The notes: generated by a model not told the origin, from the sequence alone. 64,000 bases of DNA from Mesobacillus jeotgali (GCF_002874535.1 NZ_CP025025.1:2155526-2219525), one strand, 5' to 3'; positions 53,647 through 63,508 are shown, numbered from the stretch's first letter. Made by a program: numbers and translations.

Positions 53647-55622
53647 TCGTCAGCAACCTCCTCTGTAACTGAGATATTTTCATTTTCAAGGATGTTTCCA
53701 TCTTCCTCAAGGCCGAACGCTACATTAGATTCAATCCATTTCCGGCGTGGTTCAACCTTATCTCCCATAAGGGTCGTTACTCTACGTTCAGCTCTTGCTG
53801 CATCGTCAATACGCACGCGGATCAATGTCCTGGTTTCGGGATCCATCGTCGTTTCCCAAAGTTGGTCGGCATTCATTTCTCCCAATCCTTTATATCGCTG
53901 GATAATATAGCCTTTGCCGACCTTCTTCATCGCGCCCTTCAATTCTTCATCGCTCCAGGCATATTCGATAATTTCTTTTTTGCCCGTTCCTTTGCTGACC
54001 TTATATAACGGCGGCAGGGCAATGAAAACCTTACCGGCTTCGATCAGCGGCTTCATATATCGGTAAAAGAACGTCAGCAAAAGCACCTGGATATGGGCAC
54101 CGTCAGTATCCGCATCCGTCATGATAACGATTTTGTCATAATTGATGTCTTCTACATTGAAGTCAGAACCTACTCCGGCACCAATCGCATGGATGATCGT
54201 ATTGATTTCTTCATTTTTAAAAATGTCCTGGAGCTTTGCTTTTTCCGTGTTGATGACTTTACCGCGCAATGGGAGAACAGCCTGGAATTTCCTGTCGCGG
54301 CCCTGCTTGGCAGAACCACCAGCAGAATCACCCTCTACCAGGTAAAGTTCATTCTTCGCAGGATTCTTGGATTGCGCTGGAGTCAGTTTGCCGGATAGTA
54401 TTGCATCTGATCTCTTTCTCTTCTTCCCGCTTCTTGCATCCTCGCGTGCTTTCCGGGCCGCTTCACGTGCCTGGTAAGCCTTGATGGACTTGCGAATCAG
54501 CAATGTACTGATATCTGGATTTTCCTCAAGGAAATAAGAAAGGTGCTCTGAAACGACTGAGTCGACAGCAGACCTTGCTTCACTCGTACCCAGCTTTCCC
54601 TTAGTCTGGCCTTCAAACTGAAGCAGCTCTTCAGGAATGCGCACGGAAACGATGCCTGCCAGACCTTCTCGGATGTCAGCTCCATCAAGGTTCTTATCCT
54701 TCTCCTTGAGCAAGCCAACCTTGCGGGCATATTCATTGAAAACACGGGTCATCGCTGTTTTCGAACCTGCTTCATGTGTACCGCCATCTTTTGTGCGGAC
54801 ATTGTTGACGAATGACAGCACATTCTCTGAGTAGCCATCGTTAAATTGAAATGCAAATTCAACTTCTATTTGGCTGTATTCACCTTCGAAGCTGACAACT
54901 GGATGCATCACATCTTTTTCTTCGTTCAAATATTCAACGAAAGCCTGAATCCCAGTCTCAAAATGAAAAACATCCTTAACATCATTTCGCTCATCGATTA
55001 ACTCTATTTTCAATCCTTTTAGCAAAAAGGCAGACTCTCTGAGACGTTCCGAGAGGGTATCATAGTTATATGTTAGGGTAGAGAAAATTTCAGGGTCTGG
55101 TTTAAAGTGGATTGTCGTACCAGATTGATTGGTTTTTCCGATCTTTTCGAGCGTCGTCACTGGCTTGCCGCCATTTTCAAAACGCTGTTCATAGACGAAT
55201 CCATCACGTTTGATCGTTACAACTAACCATTCTGATAATGCGTTTACAACAGAAGCACCTACACCATGAAGGCCTCCGCTTGTTTTATATCCGCCCTGTC
55301 CAAACTTTCCGCCTGCGTGCAGGACAGTAAGGATAACCTCCGGAGTCGGTTTGCCAAGCTTATGCATCCCGGTAGGCATACCTCTCCCTTTGTCCTGGAC
55401 GCTGATAGAATTATCTTTATGGATTTTGACGATGATTTGATTACCGTAGCCACCTAGTGCTTCATCTACCGAATTATCAACGATTTCATATACGAGGTGA
55501 TGAAGTCCCCGTGTATCCGTGCTGCCGATATACATACCCGGCCTTTTGCGAACGGCTTCAAGGCCTTCAAGTACCTGTATGGCATCATCATTATAATCAA
55601 AAGCTTGCTGATTTCTTGCCAC
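53643..55622 (-). CDS. parE: DNA topoisomerase IV subunit B ParE
   Basis: A 659-residue GHKL ATPase subunit of topoisomerase IV. The ATP site has [17 protein letters not shown] and [10 protein letters not shown], and the loop [13 protein letters not shown]. The TOPRIM domain has [15 protein letters not shown] and [12 protein letters not shown]. The frame is open to 55655, but GAAAGGGG is only well spaced for the GTG at 55622, which gives the usual start [17 protein letters not shown]4-GTTC palindrome lies about 130 bp upstream. Confidence 0.97.
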   Translation of the reverse strand: MARNQQAFDYNDDAIQVLEGLEAVRKRPGMYIGSTDTRGLHHLVYEIVDNSVDEALGGYGNQIIVKIHKDNSISVQDKGRGMPTGMHKLGKPTPEVILTVLHAGGKFGQGGYKTSGGLHGVGASVVNALSEWLVVTIKRDGFVYEQRFENGGKPVTTLEKIGKTNQSGTTIHFKPDPEIFSTLTYNYDTLSERLRESAFLLKGLKIELIDERNDVKDVFHFETGIQAFVEYLNEEKDVMHPVVSFEGEYSQIEVEFAFQFNDGYSENVLSFVNNVRTKDGGTHEAGSKTAMTRVFNEYARKVGLLKEKDKNLDGADIREGLAGIVSVRIPEELLQFEGQTKGKLGTSEARSAVDSVVSEHLSYFLEENPDISTLLIRKSIKAYQAREAARKAREDARSGKKRKRSDAILSGKLTPAQSKNPAKNELYLVEGDSAGGSAKQGRDRKFQAVLPLRGKVINTEKAKLQDIFKNEEINTIIHAIGAGVGSDFNVEDINYDKIVIMTDADTDGAHIQVLLLTFFYRYMKPLIEAGKVFIALPPLYKVSKGTGKKEIIEYAWSDEELKGAMKKVGKGYIIQRYKGLGEMNADQLWETTMDPETRTLIRVRIDDAARAERRVTTLMGDKVEPRRKWIESNVAFGLEEDGNILENENISVTEEVADE

Positions 55623-55748
55623 GAACATACCCCTTTCATTTCTTGCAAACAACATTGACGGTTTTTATGTATAGTGTCAATGATTTCGTTAAGTATTCGT
55701 CTTTTCTGATTTAAAAGTTTACGTGCAACGTATCCTTGTATCAGTATC

Positions 55749-55762
55749 AGAACAATTGTTCT
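55749..55762. promoter_or_regulatory. Candidate LexA-like palindrome upstream of parEC
   Basis: AGAACAATTGTTCT is a perfect 14-bp palindrome with the GAAC-N4-GTTC core of the Bacillus LexA box; the outer bases and one inner base differ from consensus. A weak TTGTTC -35 on the minus strand overlaps it. Confidence 0.45.
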
Positions 55763-56063
55763 CTTGGTTATTTTACCATAAGAATGGCGTCTATGCTTAA
55801 TTGTAGCGATTAATTGGGATTTGGCAAACGGATTTCAAGAATTAATTGGAATTTTGTCATAAAAATTCGGTTATTTGGAGACTTATTTGAAGATTTCATG
55901 TCATTTTTTATATTATTTTCGGATGATTCAATTCATTTCATAGAAAATTCGTTCGATCCTCCGCTTTTATAATCATTCACTAAACTCCCAGCGATTTCCG
56001 CCGTTAATTTTTTAAGATGTACTGCAACATAAGAACAAATACATTTATGGAGGACTTTTAATT
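55763..56063. other. AT-rich divergent gap between parE and the subtilase gene
   Basis: About 300 bp of AT-rich DNA with promoters expected for both flanks. No repeat, riboswitch or small gene was recognised. Confidence 0.45.
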
Positions 56064-57455
56064 ATGAGAAGAATTAGGGTAATCTTTCTTGGATCGGCAT
56101 TAATCCTTCTTCTTGCCCTTACTGCCGGTGGAGTATTCAGGAATGATGCTAAAGAAGAGCCTGGTGCCAGAATCCATTCCTCAGGGCAACAAGTTATGAT
56201 TGCTCGGTCTATGGCTAAGGTGAATAACGTGAAGATGGGAGAAAAAATCAAGAACCAACTCGATACACAAGGAGAGGTCACTCTAATCTTTCATAACAAG
56301 AAGGATACTAGCCACTATTATGATCATGAAGCTACAGTTGATTTCGTAAAAGAACCAAGTATGGAGGAAATAGACGAAATTACACGAGATATTAAAGGTT
56401 GGGTCATCAAGCATCTAAACTCAATTTATATTTTCAGGTCAACAGTGATGGAAACGCCCGAAATGATTGAGTATTTTAATCAGAGAAAAAATATCGAGTA
56501 TTCTGAGCCTAACTTTATCTTAATGCAGAATGAAGTAAACGGACCTAATGACCTGCTTTACCAGGAGGATTATCAATGGAATCTGCCTGTCATAGGTACG
56601 GAACAAGGGTGGAAGGTAACCCGCGGAACGGAAGATATAGAAATAGCGATTGTTGATACTGGTATTGATCTGGACCATCCTGATCTAAGGAACCGGCTTG
56701 TTAAAGGCTATAATGTCATCAATGAGAAAGCTGAACCTGATGATGATAATGGCCATGGTACTCATGTGGCAGGCATCATTGCTTCGGAAACGAATAATAA
56801 CGAGGGTGTCGCCGGCATGACCTGGTTCAGTAAAATCATGCCGATAAAAGCGATGGGGGCAAAAGGCTATGGTACTACTTTCGATATCGCAAAAGGGATT
56901 GTCTGGGCTGTTGACCACGGAGCAGATGTCATCAATTTGAGTCTTGGCAATTATCAGCCTTCAAATGTTCTTGAAGAAGCAGTAAGATATGCATTTGAAA
57001 AAGACGTCGTCATGGTCTCTGCTGCCGGCAATGATGGGTCAGATCAGCCGACCTATCCTTCGGCATACCCAGAAGTATTGAGTGTAGCCGCTGTAGATTA
57101 TAAGGGGAACAGAGCAAGCTTTTCAAACTACGGAGATTATATTGATATTGCTGCACCAGGTGTTTATATACCTAGCACTTATTTTAATAAGCAGTACGCT
57201 GCTCTTTCAGGCACATCAATGGCCGCTCCACACGTCGCCGGTCTTGCTGCACTAATCAAATCAGCTAATCCAGAGTTGAAAAGTTCGCAAGTTATCAAGA
57301 TCATTAAAAATTCCGCAATCGACCTTGGTGAACAAGGAAAAGATATTGATTTCGGTAATGGCTTAATTGATGTTAATTCAGCACTGCAGGAAGCGAGTAA
57401 AGAACGACCAAGTGTCAGTGAACAAGAGAAATCGTTATTTAACTTTTTCAGGTAA
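56064..57455 (+). CDS. Secreted subtilisin-like serine protease (S8 family)
   Basis: A 463-residue exported protease. Residues 1-24 form a signal peptide or anchor, and a propeptide spans about 25-165, containing FILMQNEVNGPNDLLYQEDY just before the mature enzyme. Catalytic residues are Asp in AIVDTGIDLDHPDL, His in NGHGTHVAGI, Asn in SAAGNDG and Ser in GTSMAAPHVAG. The thermitase-like spacing and calcium-loop DDDNGHGTH are seen. A charged C-terminal tail of about 25 residues follows the catalytic domain. It is divergent from parE and convergent with helD. Confidence 0.93.
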   Translation: MRRIRVIFLGSALILLLALTAGGVFRNDAKEEPGARIHSSGQQVMIARSMAKVNNVKMGEKIKNQLDTQGEVTLIFHNKKDTSHYYDHEATVDFVKEPSMEEIDEITRDIKGWVIKHLNSIYIFRSTVMETPEMIEYFNQRKNIEYSEPNFILMQNEVNGPNDLLYQEDYQWNLPVIGTEQGWKVTRGTEDIEIAIVDTGIDLDHPDLRNRLVKGYNVINEKAEPDDDNGHGTHVAGIIASETNNNEGVAGMTWFSKIMPIKAMGAKGYGTTFDIAKGIVWAVDHGADVINLSLGNYQPSNVLEEAVRYAFEKDVVMVSAAGNDGSDQPTYPSAYPEVLSVAAVDYKGNRASFSNYGDYIDIAAPGVYIPSTYFNKQYAALSGTSMAAPHVAGLAALIKSANPELKSSQVIKIIKNSAIDLGEQGKDIDFGNGLIDVNSALQEASKERPSVSEQEKSLFNFFR

Positions 57456-57467
57456 AGAGTTTATCCT

Positions 57468-57512
57468 AAAACAACAAGCCGCCATTAATATTTTGGCGGC
57501 TTGTTGCTTTCA
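57468..57512. terminator. Bidirectional terminator between the subtilase and helD genes
   Basis: CAACAAGCCGCCA and TGGCGGCTTGTTG form a 13-pair stem; the right arm reaches the helD stop codon. Confidence 0.9.
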
Positions 57513-59840
57513 TACCAGATTATATAATTGTTCATCAACATCTTCTAGAAGCGGACTAAGCTCTCCCTCGGAAAGGATATATAACTCATGCATTGCCCTT
57601 GTACATGCTGTATATAACAATTTCCTTTCTTCCTTTCTTGTGTACGACGTTGAATCGTAAATAATCACCGCGTCGAATTCAATGCCTTTTGCGAGATATG
57701 TCGGTACAACATTAACCCCATTTTCAAATGTCATTGTCCCTTTTTCGATTAATCTCGCATCATGCGCTTGTTTGACTCCCTCGAAAGCCGCTTTACTCTC
57801 TTTGGCTGTTTTACAAATAACAGCGATGTTTTTATGTCCTGAGTTCTGCAGCTTGAAGATAAGTTCATTTGTCTTCAGAATATTATGGTCGCTGCCTTCA
57901 CTGCTTGTAACGATAATCGGCTTTGGTCCAGGACGATTGAAAGGCTCAATTATATCTCCTCCTTCGATTAGTTGACGGGTAAATTCAACAATTTGCTTCG
58001 TTGACCTGTATGTCTTTGTAAGCCTGTATTGTTCCTTTTCTCCAAAGTCAAGAGCTGACTCCGCCAGGATCGTTTGGGCACCTGTTGGCCCTGAGTAAAT
58101 CGCCTGGTTTATATCGCCAAGCAAAGTCATCTTGCTATACGGGAACAGCATTTTAATATATGCAAACTGGAAAGGAGTGTAGTCCTGGGCTTCATCAATG
58201 AAAACATGGCGGATTGATGTATTCGATTTCCTGCCTTCAATCAAATCCTGGAGATATAGAAAAGGAGTTGCGTCCTCATATGCAATATATCTGTTTTCCA
58301 AATTACTGACTGACTGTTTACATGTGGCGGCCCAATTTTTAGGAATTGAGTCGATTTCGGAATGTGCTTCTGTAAAGAACTTCATGTATATGGCCCTGAT
58401 ATTAATGAATTTTAATCTTTTTACTGCATTGAACAATGGCTTGAAACGCCTCTTGACTACCATTTCCGAAAGCCACTGCTGCTCACGGTCATAATCATTG
58501 AACGTATCATGTGCTCCACCCTGTTTTTTCTGGCTTTGCTTAAATGCCTCCAGATAATCTTCCTTTTCAAGGAATTGTATTTCTTTTTCCACCCATTCCT
58601 GTGACATTTCCGCTTTTGCTTTTTTCTTAAGTTCCTTTAGCAGCCATTCCTTGACAAGCTGAATTCTATTTGGAATTGAAATACTGTTATCGAGTGAATC
58701 ATAGTATGCTGCTATGTCTTTCTTTGAGATGATTGCCCGTTTATTTAAACCTAAGCTTTTAAAAACAAGCGTCTCCCTCGCTAGTTTCTCAGCGTATTGA
58801 TCCAATAATTTTTTAAACTCTAATCCCGCCTTAAAACGTATGCTTTCAATCCTATCAAAATAAGCATCATTTTTTTCTGCTTCTAGCAGGAATTCCATTT
58901 GTTCAAAAGGATCCTCCAGTTGATATTCAGCGCCAAACCGTGTTGAAAGATACTCCTGGAATGTTGCCTGCTGCATATTTTCCTCTCCAAGCTCCGGCAA
59001 AACCGTAGCAACATAGCTATTGAAGAGCGGATTGGGTGAAAATAACATGATATTTTCCGAAGTGATGATATTCCTGTACTTGTACAGTAAATAAGCGACA
59101 CGCTGCATTGCAGCTGACGTTTTTCCGCTTCCTGCAACACCCTGGACGACAACAAGGCTGCTTGAATCGTTGCGGATGATTTGGTTTTGTTCCTTCTGGA
59201 TCGTTGCCACAATGGTTTTCATTTGGGTATCGGCATTGTTGCCCAGGACTTCCTGAAGCATTTCGTCACCAATGGTAACCCCGGTTTCAAACATTGCTTT
59301 GATTTTGCCACCCTTAATGACAAACTGGCGCTTTAGCTCCATCAATCCTTCGATAGTATCTGTTTCTGTTTTATATTGCGCCGGACCGGGTGAGTAGTCG
59401 TAATACAGACCGGATATCGGTGCTCTCCAGTCATAGATCAGGAAGCTTTCTTCCTGTTCATCCATTAAAGTCGCAATGCCTAAGTAAATTCTCTCGGCCT
59501 CATTTTCACCATCTTCTTTAAAGTCGACTCTCCCGAAATACGGAGAAAACCTGAGACGGGATAATGTCTGAAGCTGTTTGATCATTTGGGATTGAGTCCG
59601 TTCACGCTCGGATAAAAGTGCGGCCTGTTGCTTGATACTAGTGAAGGTTTCTGCTACATCATCTGCTTCGTCAAAATTGACCGTAACATCTTCCCAAAAG
59701 GTTTTTCTGAGTTGAAGAGCATCTGAGCCGACATCACTTGAACTTTCATTCCATTTCGCTGCTTTTTTATCAATTTCCTCAATGATGGAATCGACACGGT
59801 CCTGTTCCATTTCTAAATCTTTAAGCTGCTTTTCTTCCAT
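57510..59840 (-). CDS. helD: RNA polymerase recycling ATPase HelD
   Basis: A 776-residue superfamily 1 (UvrD/Rep-like) protein of the HelD type. An N-terminal coiled coil (about 1-75) enters the polymerase channel in known homologues. The ATPase has Walker A GVAGSGKTSAAMQRV near residue 227 and motif II IDEAQDYTPFQ. Later motifs include LTKTYRSTKQIVEF and VVPTYLAKGIEFDAVIIYD. HelD removes stalled RNA polymerase from DNA. The length is close to Bacillus subtilis HelD (774). The start follows AGGAGTGATTTTTC. It is monocistronic. Confidence 0.92.
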   Translation of the reverse strand: MEEKQLKDLEMEQDRVDSIIEEIDKKAAKWNESSSDVGSDALQLRKTFWEDVTVNFDEADDVAETFTSIKQQAALLSERERTQSQMIKQLQTLSRLRFSPYFGRVDFKEDGENEAERIYLGIATLMDEQEESFLIYDWRAPISGLYYDYSPGPAQYKTETDTIEGLMELKRQFVIKGGKIKAMFETGVTIGDEMLQEVLGNNADTQMKTIVATIQKEQNQIIRNDSSSLVVVQGVAGSGKTSAAMQRVAYLLYKYRNIITSENIMLFSPNPLFNSYVATVLPELGEENMQQATFQEYLSTRFGAEYQLEDPFEQMEFLLEAEKNDAYFDRIESIRFKAGLEFKKLLDQYAEKLARETLVFKSLGLNKRAIISKKDIAAYYDSLDNSISIPNRIQLVKEWLLKELKKKAKAEMSQEWVEKEIQFLEKEDYLEAFKQSQKKQGGAHDTFNDYDREQQWLSEMVVKRRFKPLFNAVKRLKFINIRAIYMKFFTEAHSEIDSIPKNWAATCKQSVSNLENRYIAYEDATPFLYLQDLIEGRKSNTSIRHVFIDEAQDYTPFQFAYIKMLFPYSKMTLLGDINQAIYSGPTGAQTILAESALDFGEKEQYRLTKTYRSTKQIVEFTRQLIEGGDIIEPFNRPGPKPIIVTSSEGSDHNILKTNELIFKLQNSGHKNIAVICKTAKESKAAFEGVKQAHDARLIEKGTMTFENGVNVVPTYLAKGIEFDAVIIYDSTSYTRKEERKLLYTACTRAMHELYILSEGELSPLLEDVDEQLYNLV

Positions 59841-60140
59841 GAAAAATCACTCCTAAACTCAATGCTCTTTTGCTTGACTGCCACTATCATTTATGTTAAT
59901 GTTATAATAGGATTATTCTGTGTACGCATGTCAGCAAAACATTACCAACTTTCATTTTACTATGTACCTATTTTTATTACAAATACCTTTTACCTAATAC
60001 CACCTTTTAAGGTGCTTTTTTATTTTCTACATATATCCTATATATATTTATTCGAAAACTAACCTTTTTAAACATAAAAACCGCGATGCTAATTTGCTAA
60101 ACCGTTCTGTTTTAGGGTTCATATCTTTTAAATGACAATA
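59841..60140. other. AT-rich stretch upstream of helD
   Basis: About 300 bp with the likely helD promoter on the minus strand. A few short open frames exist without RBS or codon bias, and none is called as a gene. Confidence 0.45.
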
Positions 60141-60186
60141 AAAATGGCGTGTAAACTGACATCAGTTTTGACACGCCATTTTTCTA
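60138..60186. other. Long hairpin with ATGGCGTG arms
   Basis: AAAATGGCGTGT and ACACGCCATTTT enclose AAACTGA/TCAGTTT with a two-base loop and a two-base bulge, giving a stem of about 19 pairs with A and T tracts on both sides. No gene ends here on either strand. Confidence 0.75.
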
Positions 60187-60192
60187 ATTTAA

Positions 60193-60212
60193 TGTATTTT
60201 GGATCCAAAATA
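60193..60212. repeat. Perfect palindrome
   Basis: ATTTTGGATCCAAAAT is a 16-bp perfect palindrome followed by ATAATGG, in the gene-free region between helD and glxK. Confidence 0.6.
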
Positions 60213-60295
60213 TAATGGTTCTTATTCAACAAAGCACCCGTTTATTCCACACCATAAAAGAACGGACCCCGGTGAAGGGATCATCATGGGCTCAT

Positions 60296-60492
60296 AAATA
60301 AGCGGAGAAACTTCCCTTATTTATAAAATGGCACGGAAAACAGCTTAAATAGACGGAAGATTTCCGCCTATTTACTTGAAAAACATAAAAAATTGGCATT
60401 CGCACTTGCTTAACCGGAAAACCTCCGCTTATTTACCCCTTACCGAGCTATACCATACAGTTTAACCGGATATTCTCCGCTTATTTCTAGGA
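60296..60492. repeat. Third, degenerate tandem array with palindromic CGG/CCG units
   Basis: Four related units: AATAAGCGGAGAAACTTCCC-type near 60298, the near-perfect palindrome AAATAGACGGAAG..TTCCGCCTATTT at 60348-60374, TTAACCGG..CCTCCGCTTATTT at 60410-60432 and TTAACCGG..TCTCCGCTTATTT at 60462-60484. The CCGC anchors lie at about 60313, 60364, 60425 and 60477, so spacings are about 51, 61 and 52 bp. The period agrees with the two other arrays although the motif differs. Confidence 0.7.
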
Positions 60493-60794
60493 TTGTTTGT
60501 TACTCAATTAAGGTTAAGTCTTCCCTTGTTTTAGAAAAAATCAATCTTCCGCTAACTGCTCCGTTCGTTGAAGAAAAAAAAGTGAAATTCCATGTTCATC
60601 GTTATACTGGCTATACTTGAATGTAATGTTCGTAGCATGGAACCCTTAAATTGACTTCCGAATTGCCCATAAACTTGACAGTGTAAATGACCGTCGTTAT
60701 TCCTTGTATAGCAAACATTGTCAATGGAATTAACTATCATTTTGCAGGTGTTAATTTGTAATGAAATGGTTTATATAAATGCTGGCACAATAGG
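60493..60794. other. Gene-free stretch between array and glxK terminator
   Basis: About 300 bp. A 62-codon open frame on the minus strand has no convincing RBS and is not called. No other motif was recognised. Confidence 0.4.
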
Positions 60795-60826
60795 AAAAAT
60801 GGCGTGGACAATTTCCACGCCATTTA
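60795..60826 (-). terminator. Terminator of glxK
   Basis: AAATGGCGTGG and CCACGCCATTT pair around six to seven bases, and the minus strand continues TTTTTCCTA. The arms share ATGGCGTG with the hairpin at 60138. Confidence 0.75.
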
Positions 60827-60910
60827 CTGTGCCATTTTCGCCATTTGCACCTCAAAACGAAACGGTTTACTAATTTGCAGCACGCGATTTTTCTTAGTTT
60901 TTATAAATTT

Positions 60911-62044
60911 TCACTTGCTAAGTTTGATTACGGATGCGATGTTTGCTGCAATTCTTTCAACATACGTTCTGGCGTTTTCGAACGCGTCTTCTAGAGTTAT
61001 GACACCTGGTACTATGCTGAACACGGCGTCGATGCCATGCTCGTGGACAACCTCACTGTCAGATGATACATTACCCGCGATCGCAATGACTGGTACATTG
61101 TGCCTTTTCGCAGTTATCGCAACGCCAATTGGAGTTTTGCCAAATATCGTCTGGCCATCAATCTTACCCTCTCCAGTAATGACAAAATCAGCACTTATTA
61201 AATGGGTTTCAAGCTTGGTTGCCTCCAGAACAATGTCAACGCCTCTTTTTAACTCCGCAGAAAGGAATGCCATCAATCCTCCGCCAAGTCCTCCTGCTGC
61301 CCCTGCACCTGAAACATGTTCAATATCCTTGCCAAGATCGGTACGAATGATATCAGCAAAATGGTGAAGGTTGTTGTCCAATGCTTCAACCATTTCTTGT
61401 GTTGCCCCTTTTTGTGGTCCGAAAATATGGGATGCGCCTCTGATACCGGTTAACGGATTGTCTACATCGCATGCAACTTCAATCTTTACTGATTCCAAGC
61501 GTTTGTCTATTCCATCCATGTTGACTGCGGCAAGCGAATTTAAGGCTCCGCCGCCCTCGCCAATTTCTTTTCCATCAGAATCAAGAAGCTTGATACCAAG
61601 AGCTCTGGCCATTCCCGCTCCTCCATCATTCGTGGCACTTCCGCCAATCCCAATAATGATATGTTCGACACCATGGCCTAGAGCCGCAGCAATCAATTCA
61701 CCTGTTCCCCTGGTTGTAGTAACGAGCGGGTTTCTTTCTCCAGGTGGCACAAGATGGAGTCCTGAAGCGGCAGCCATCTCTATGACCGCGGTCTTTTCAT
61801 CGCCGGAAATACCGAAAAATGCATCAACCGGAGTACCAAGCGGTCCTGTAACTGTTTTGGTGACCATTTTCCCGCCGGTTGCATCAACTAGGGATTGAAC
61901 GGTTCCTTCGCCTCCATCAGCCATAGGTACCTTTATGAAGCTTGCCTCAGGGAGAATTTTTTTCATTCCATTTTCAATCGCTGTAGCTGCCTCAAGAGCT
62001 GTAAGGCTCTCTTTAAAAGAGTCAGGTGCTATTACAATTTTCAT
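60911..62044 (-). CDS. glxK: Glycerate kinase GlxK
   Basis: A 377-residue type I glycerate kinase that phosphorylates glycerate with ATP to 2- or 3-phosphoglycerate. The opening MKIVIAPDSFKESLTALEAA, PMADGGEGTVQSL, GIGGSATNDGGAGMARALG, and GAGAAGGLGGGLMAF are family signatures, and DFVITGEGKIDGQT is near the active site. ATG 62044 follows AGAGGAGAAACG. It follows gntP by 73 bp on the same strand, with a weak hairpin between, so the pair forms a glycerate uptake and activation operon. Confidence 0.93.
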   Translation of the reverse strand: MKIVIAPDSFKESLTALEAATAIENGMKKILPEASFIKVPMADGGEGTVQSLVDATGGKMVTKTVTGPLGTPVDAFFGISGDEKTAVIEMAAASGLHLVPPGERNPLVTTTRGTGELIAAALGHGVEHIIIGIGGSATNDGGAGMARALGIKLLDSDGKEIGEGGGALNSLAAVNMDGIDKRLESVKIEVACDVDNPLTGIRGASHIFGPQKGATQEMVEALDNNLHHFADIIRTDLGKDIEHVSGAGAAGGLGGGLMAFLSAELKRGVDIVLEATKLETHLISADFVITGEGKIDGQTIFGKTPIGVAITAKRHNVPVIAIAGNVSSDSEVVHEHGIDAVFSIVPGVITLEDAFENARTYVERIAANIASVIKLSK

Positions 62045-62069
62045 GCTCGTTTCTCCTCTCATTGAATAC

Positions 62070-62113
62070 CCTGAAATGAAAGGTCCGGACTTTAAAGAAA
62101 ATCCAGACCATTT
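62070..62113 (-). other. Weak hairpin between gntP and glxK
   Basis: GGTCTGGA and TCCGGACC pair with one mismatch on the minus strand, followed by TTTCATTT. It may reduce read-through into glxK or protect the gntP mRNA. Confidence 0.5.
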
Positions 62114-62117
62114 TTAC

Positions 62118-63386
62118 TTATCCGAAAAACTTGAAGATGCCAAAGATTAGTGTCGATACAATTGCAAGCGTCAAACCGACTGCTGTTTCGTAAGGAATTA
62201 ATTTCAAACGCTCTTTGATTTCCATGTTTACACTTCCGCCTGTTGCGTGGAAGAAGCTTCCGTGTGGGAGATGGTCAAGTACAGTTGCACCAGCGTGCAC
62301 CATTGCAGCACCTGCTAATGCAGTGACACCCATTTCAAGAATCGTTGATCCGAATACCTGGGAAGCAACTGCTGTTCCTGCAGTTGTCGAAGCAGTAGCA
62401 GCCGACATGAAAATACCAGATACAGGGGCAAGAACGAATGCTGGAAGACCAAGAGCATCCAGGCTGTTAATCAGGACATCCTTTAATCCAGAATTAGCGA
62501 TGATTCCCGCAAGTGTACCTGTACCAAGGAGCATAATAGCTACACCAGACATTTTTCCGAGACCTGCCACTGCATAATCATTGATATGTCTAATTCGTCC
62601 CATCGCAATAGCTCCAGCAATACCGCCTGCTGGCAGTGCGATCATTGGGTCGATGTTTATATCAAACAAAGGTCGAAGCGCAAGCAAGATAATCGTTACA
62701 AAAGGAGCGACAACAGCAGGAACAATCATTGGATGTTTCCCATTAATTGCTGTTTCACTTTCTTGAGCGGAGACATTCGAACCTTTTTTTACAAGTCTTT
62801 TAGCTAAAATATACGTCACAGTCAATCCGAAAATAGCTGGAATGATTCCTGCAGCCATAACAGAAGTCAAGGGAATTCCAAATGCATCTGAAGCAGCTAT
62901 TGCATTAGGATTCGGTGACATGATATTTCCTGCCTTACCGCCGCCAATCATCGCAAGCAGGATGGCTGTTTTGGAAATACCTGCCCTATTTGCGATTGCA
63001 AGGGCAATCGGCGCAACAGTGATAACAGCAACGTCAACGAATACTCCAACAGTTGTAAGAATCATTGTTGCAATGGCAAGTGCAAGCAGTGCTCGTGTCT
63101 CGCCGACCTTTTTAACGATTGTTTCTGCAATTACTGCAGCAGCACCCGATTCAATCAGGACTCCAGCAAGTATACCGGCAGCCAGGATTCTTAATACTGC
63201 GGGTATGATTCCTTTCGCTCCCTCCATCATCAAGGCAACAGTATTTGTGACATCAACACCGCCTACAAGTCCTCCGATCAAGGCTCCGGCAATCATTCCA
63301 TAAGCAGGTGAAACTTTCTTTAAAATAAGGAAAATAGCGACTATTAGTGCTACGACAGCGCCGAAAGCGCTTACCTGAATATCCAA
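62118..63386 (-). CDS. gntP: GntP-family permease, probable glycerate/gluconate transporter
   Basis: A 422-residue membrane transporter with about twelve hydrophobic segments. GntP features are AGALIGGLVGG, GGGKAGNIMSPNPNAIAASD near the middle and ATASTTAGTAVASQVFG, VHAGATVLDHLPHGSFFHAT near the end. Genes beside glycerate kinase of this type usually import glycerate; gluconate is the alternative. The start is TTG, eight bases after GAGGAGGAAT. A cre-like site lies upstream, and a CdaR-like regulator gene is just before it. Confidence 0.88.
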   Translation of the reverse strand: MDIQVSAFGAVVALIVAIFLILKKVSPAYGMIAGALIGGLVGGVDVTNTVALMMEGAKGIIPAVLRILAAGILAGVLIESGAAAVIAETIVKKVGETRALLALAIATMILTTVGVFVDVAVITVAPIALAIANRAGISKTAILLAMIGGGKAGNIMSPNPNAIAASDAFGIPLTSVMAAGIIPAIFGLTVTYILAKRLVKKGSNVSAQESETAINGKHPMIVPAVVAPFVTIILLALRPLFDINIDPMIALPAGGIAGAIAMGRIRHINDYAVAGLGKMSGVAIMLLGTGTLAGIIANSGLKDVLINSLDALGLPAFVLAPVSGIFMSAATASTTAGTAVASQVFGSTILEMGVTALAGAAMVHAGATVLDHLPHGSFFHATGGSVNMEIKERLKLIPYETAVGLTLAIVSTLIFGIFKFFG

Positions 63387-63421
63387 GGTGATTCCTCCTC
63401 AAAACTTTGTTGTAACCCAAT

Positions 63422-63435
63422 TGTAAGCGCTGTCT
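63422..63435. promoter_or_regulatory. Candidate cre (CcpA) site before gntP
   Basis: TGTAAGCGCTGTCT matches TGWAANCGNTNWCA except at the last base and lies 36 bp before the gntP start, which suggests carbon catabolite repression of glycerate use. Confidence 0.6.
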
Positions 63436-63459
63436 ATTTGTATTACATTAGTCAAACTA

Positions 63460-63492
63460 TCAAAAAAAGACCTGTAATAGAACAGATCTTTT
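63460..63492 (-). terminator. Terminator of the CdaR-like gene
   Basis: On the minus strand AAGATCTGT and ACAGGTCTT pair with one mismatch and are followed by seven T residues. A second palindrome TTGTGCATTTGCACAA lies at 63491-63506. Confidence 0.82.
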
Positions 63493-63508
63493 GTGCATTT
63501 GCACAATT

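Noticed and set aside
60552-60740. A 62-codon minus-strand frame in the helD-glxK gap
   Set aside because: No RBS, phenylalanine-rich low-complexity end, and no features of a known small protein.
60804-61898. Two long plus-strand open frames opposite glxK
   Set aside because: They are antisense shadows of glycerate kinase, whose motifs are complete; the products are rich in Ser, Pro and Ala without domains.
62842-63303. A 153-codon plus-strand frame opposite gntP
   Set aside because: Antisense shadow with low-complexity Ala/Ile/Thr composition over a well-supported permease gene.
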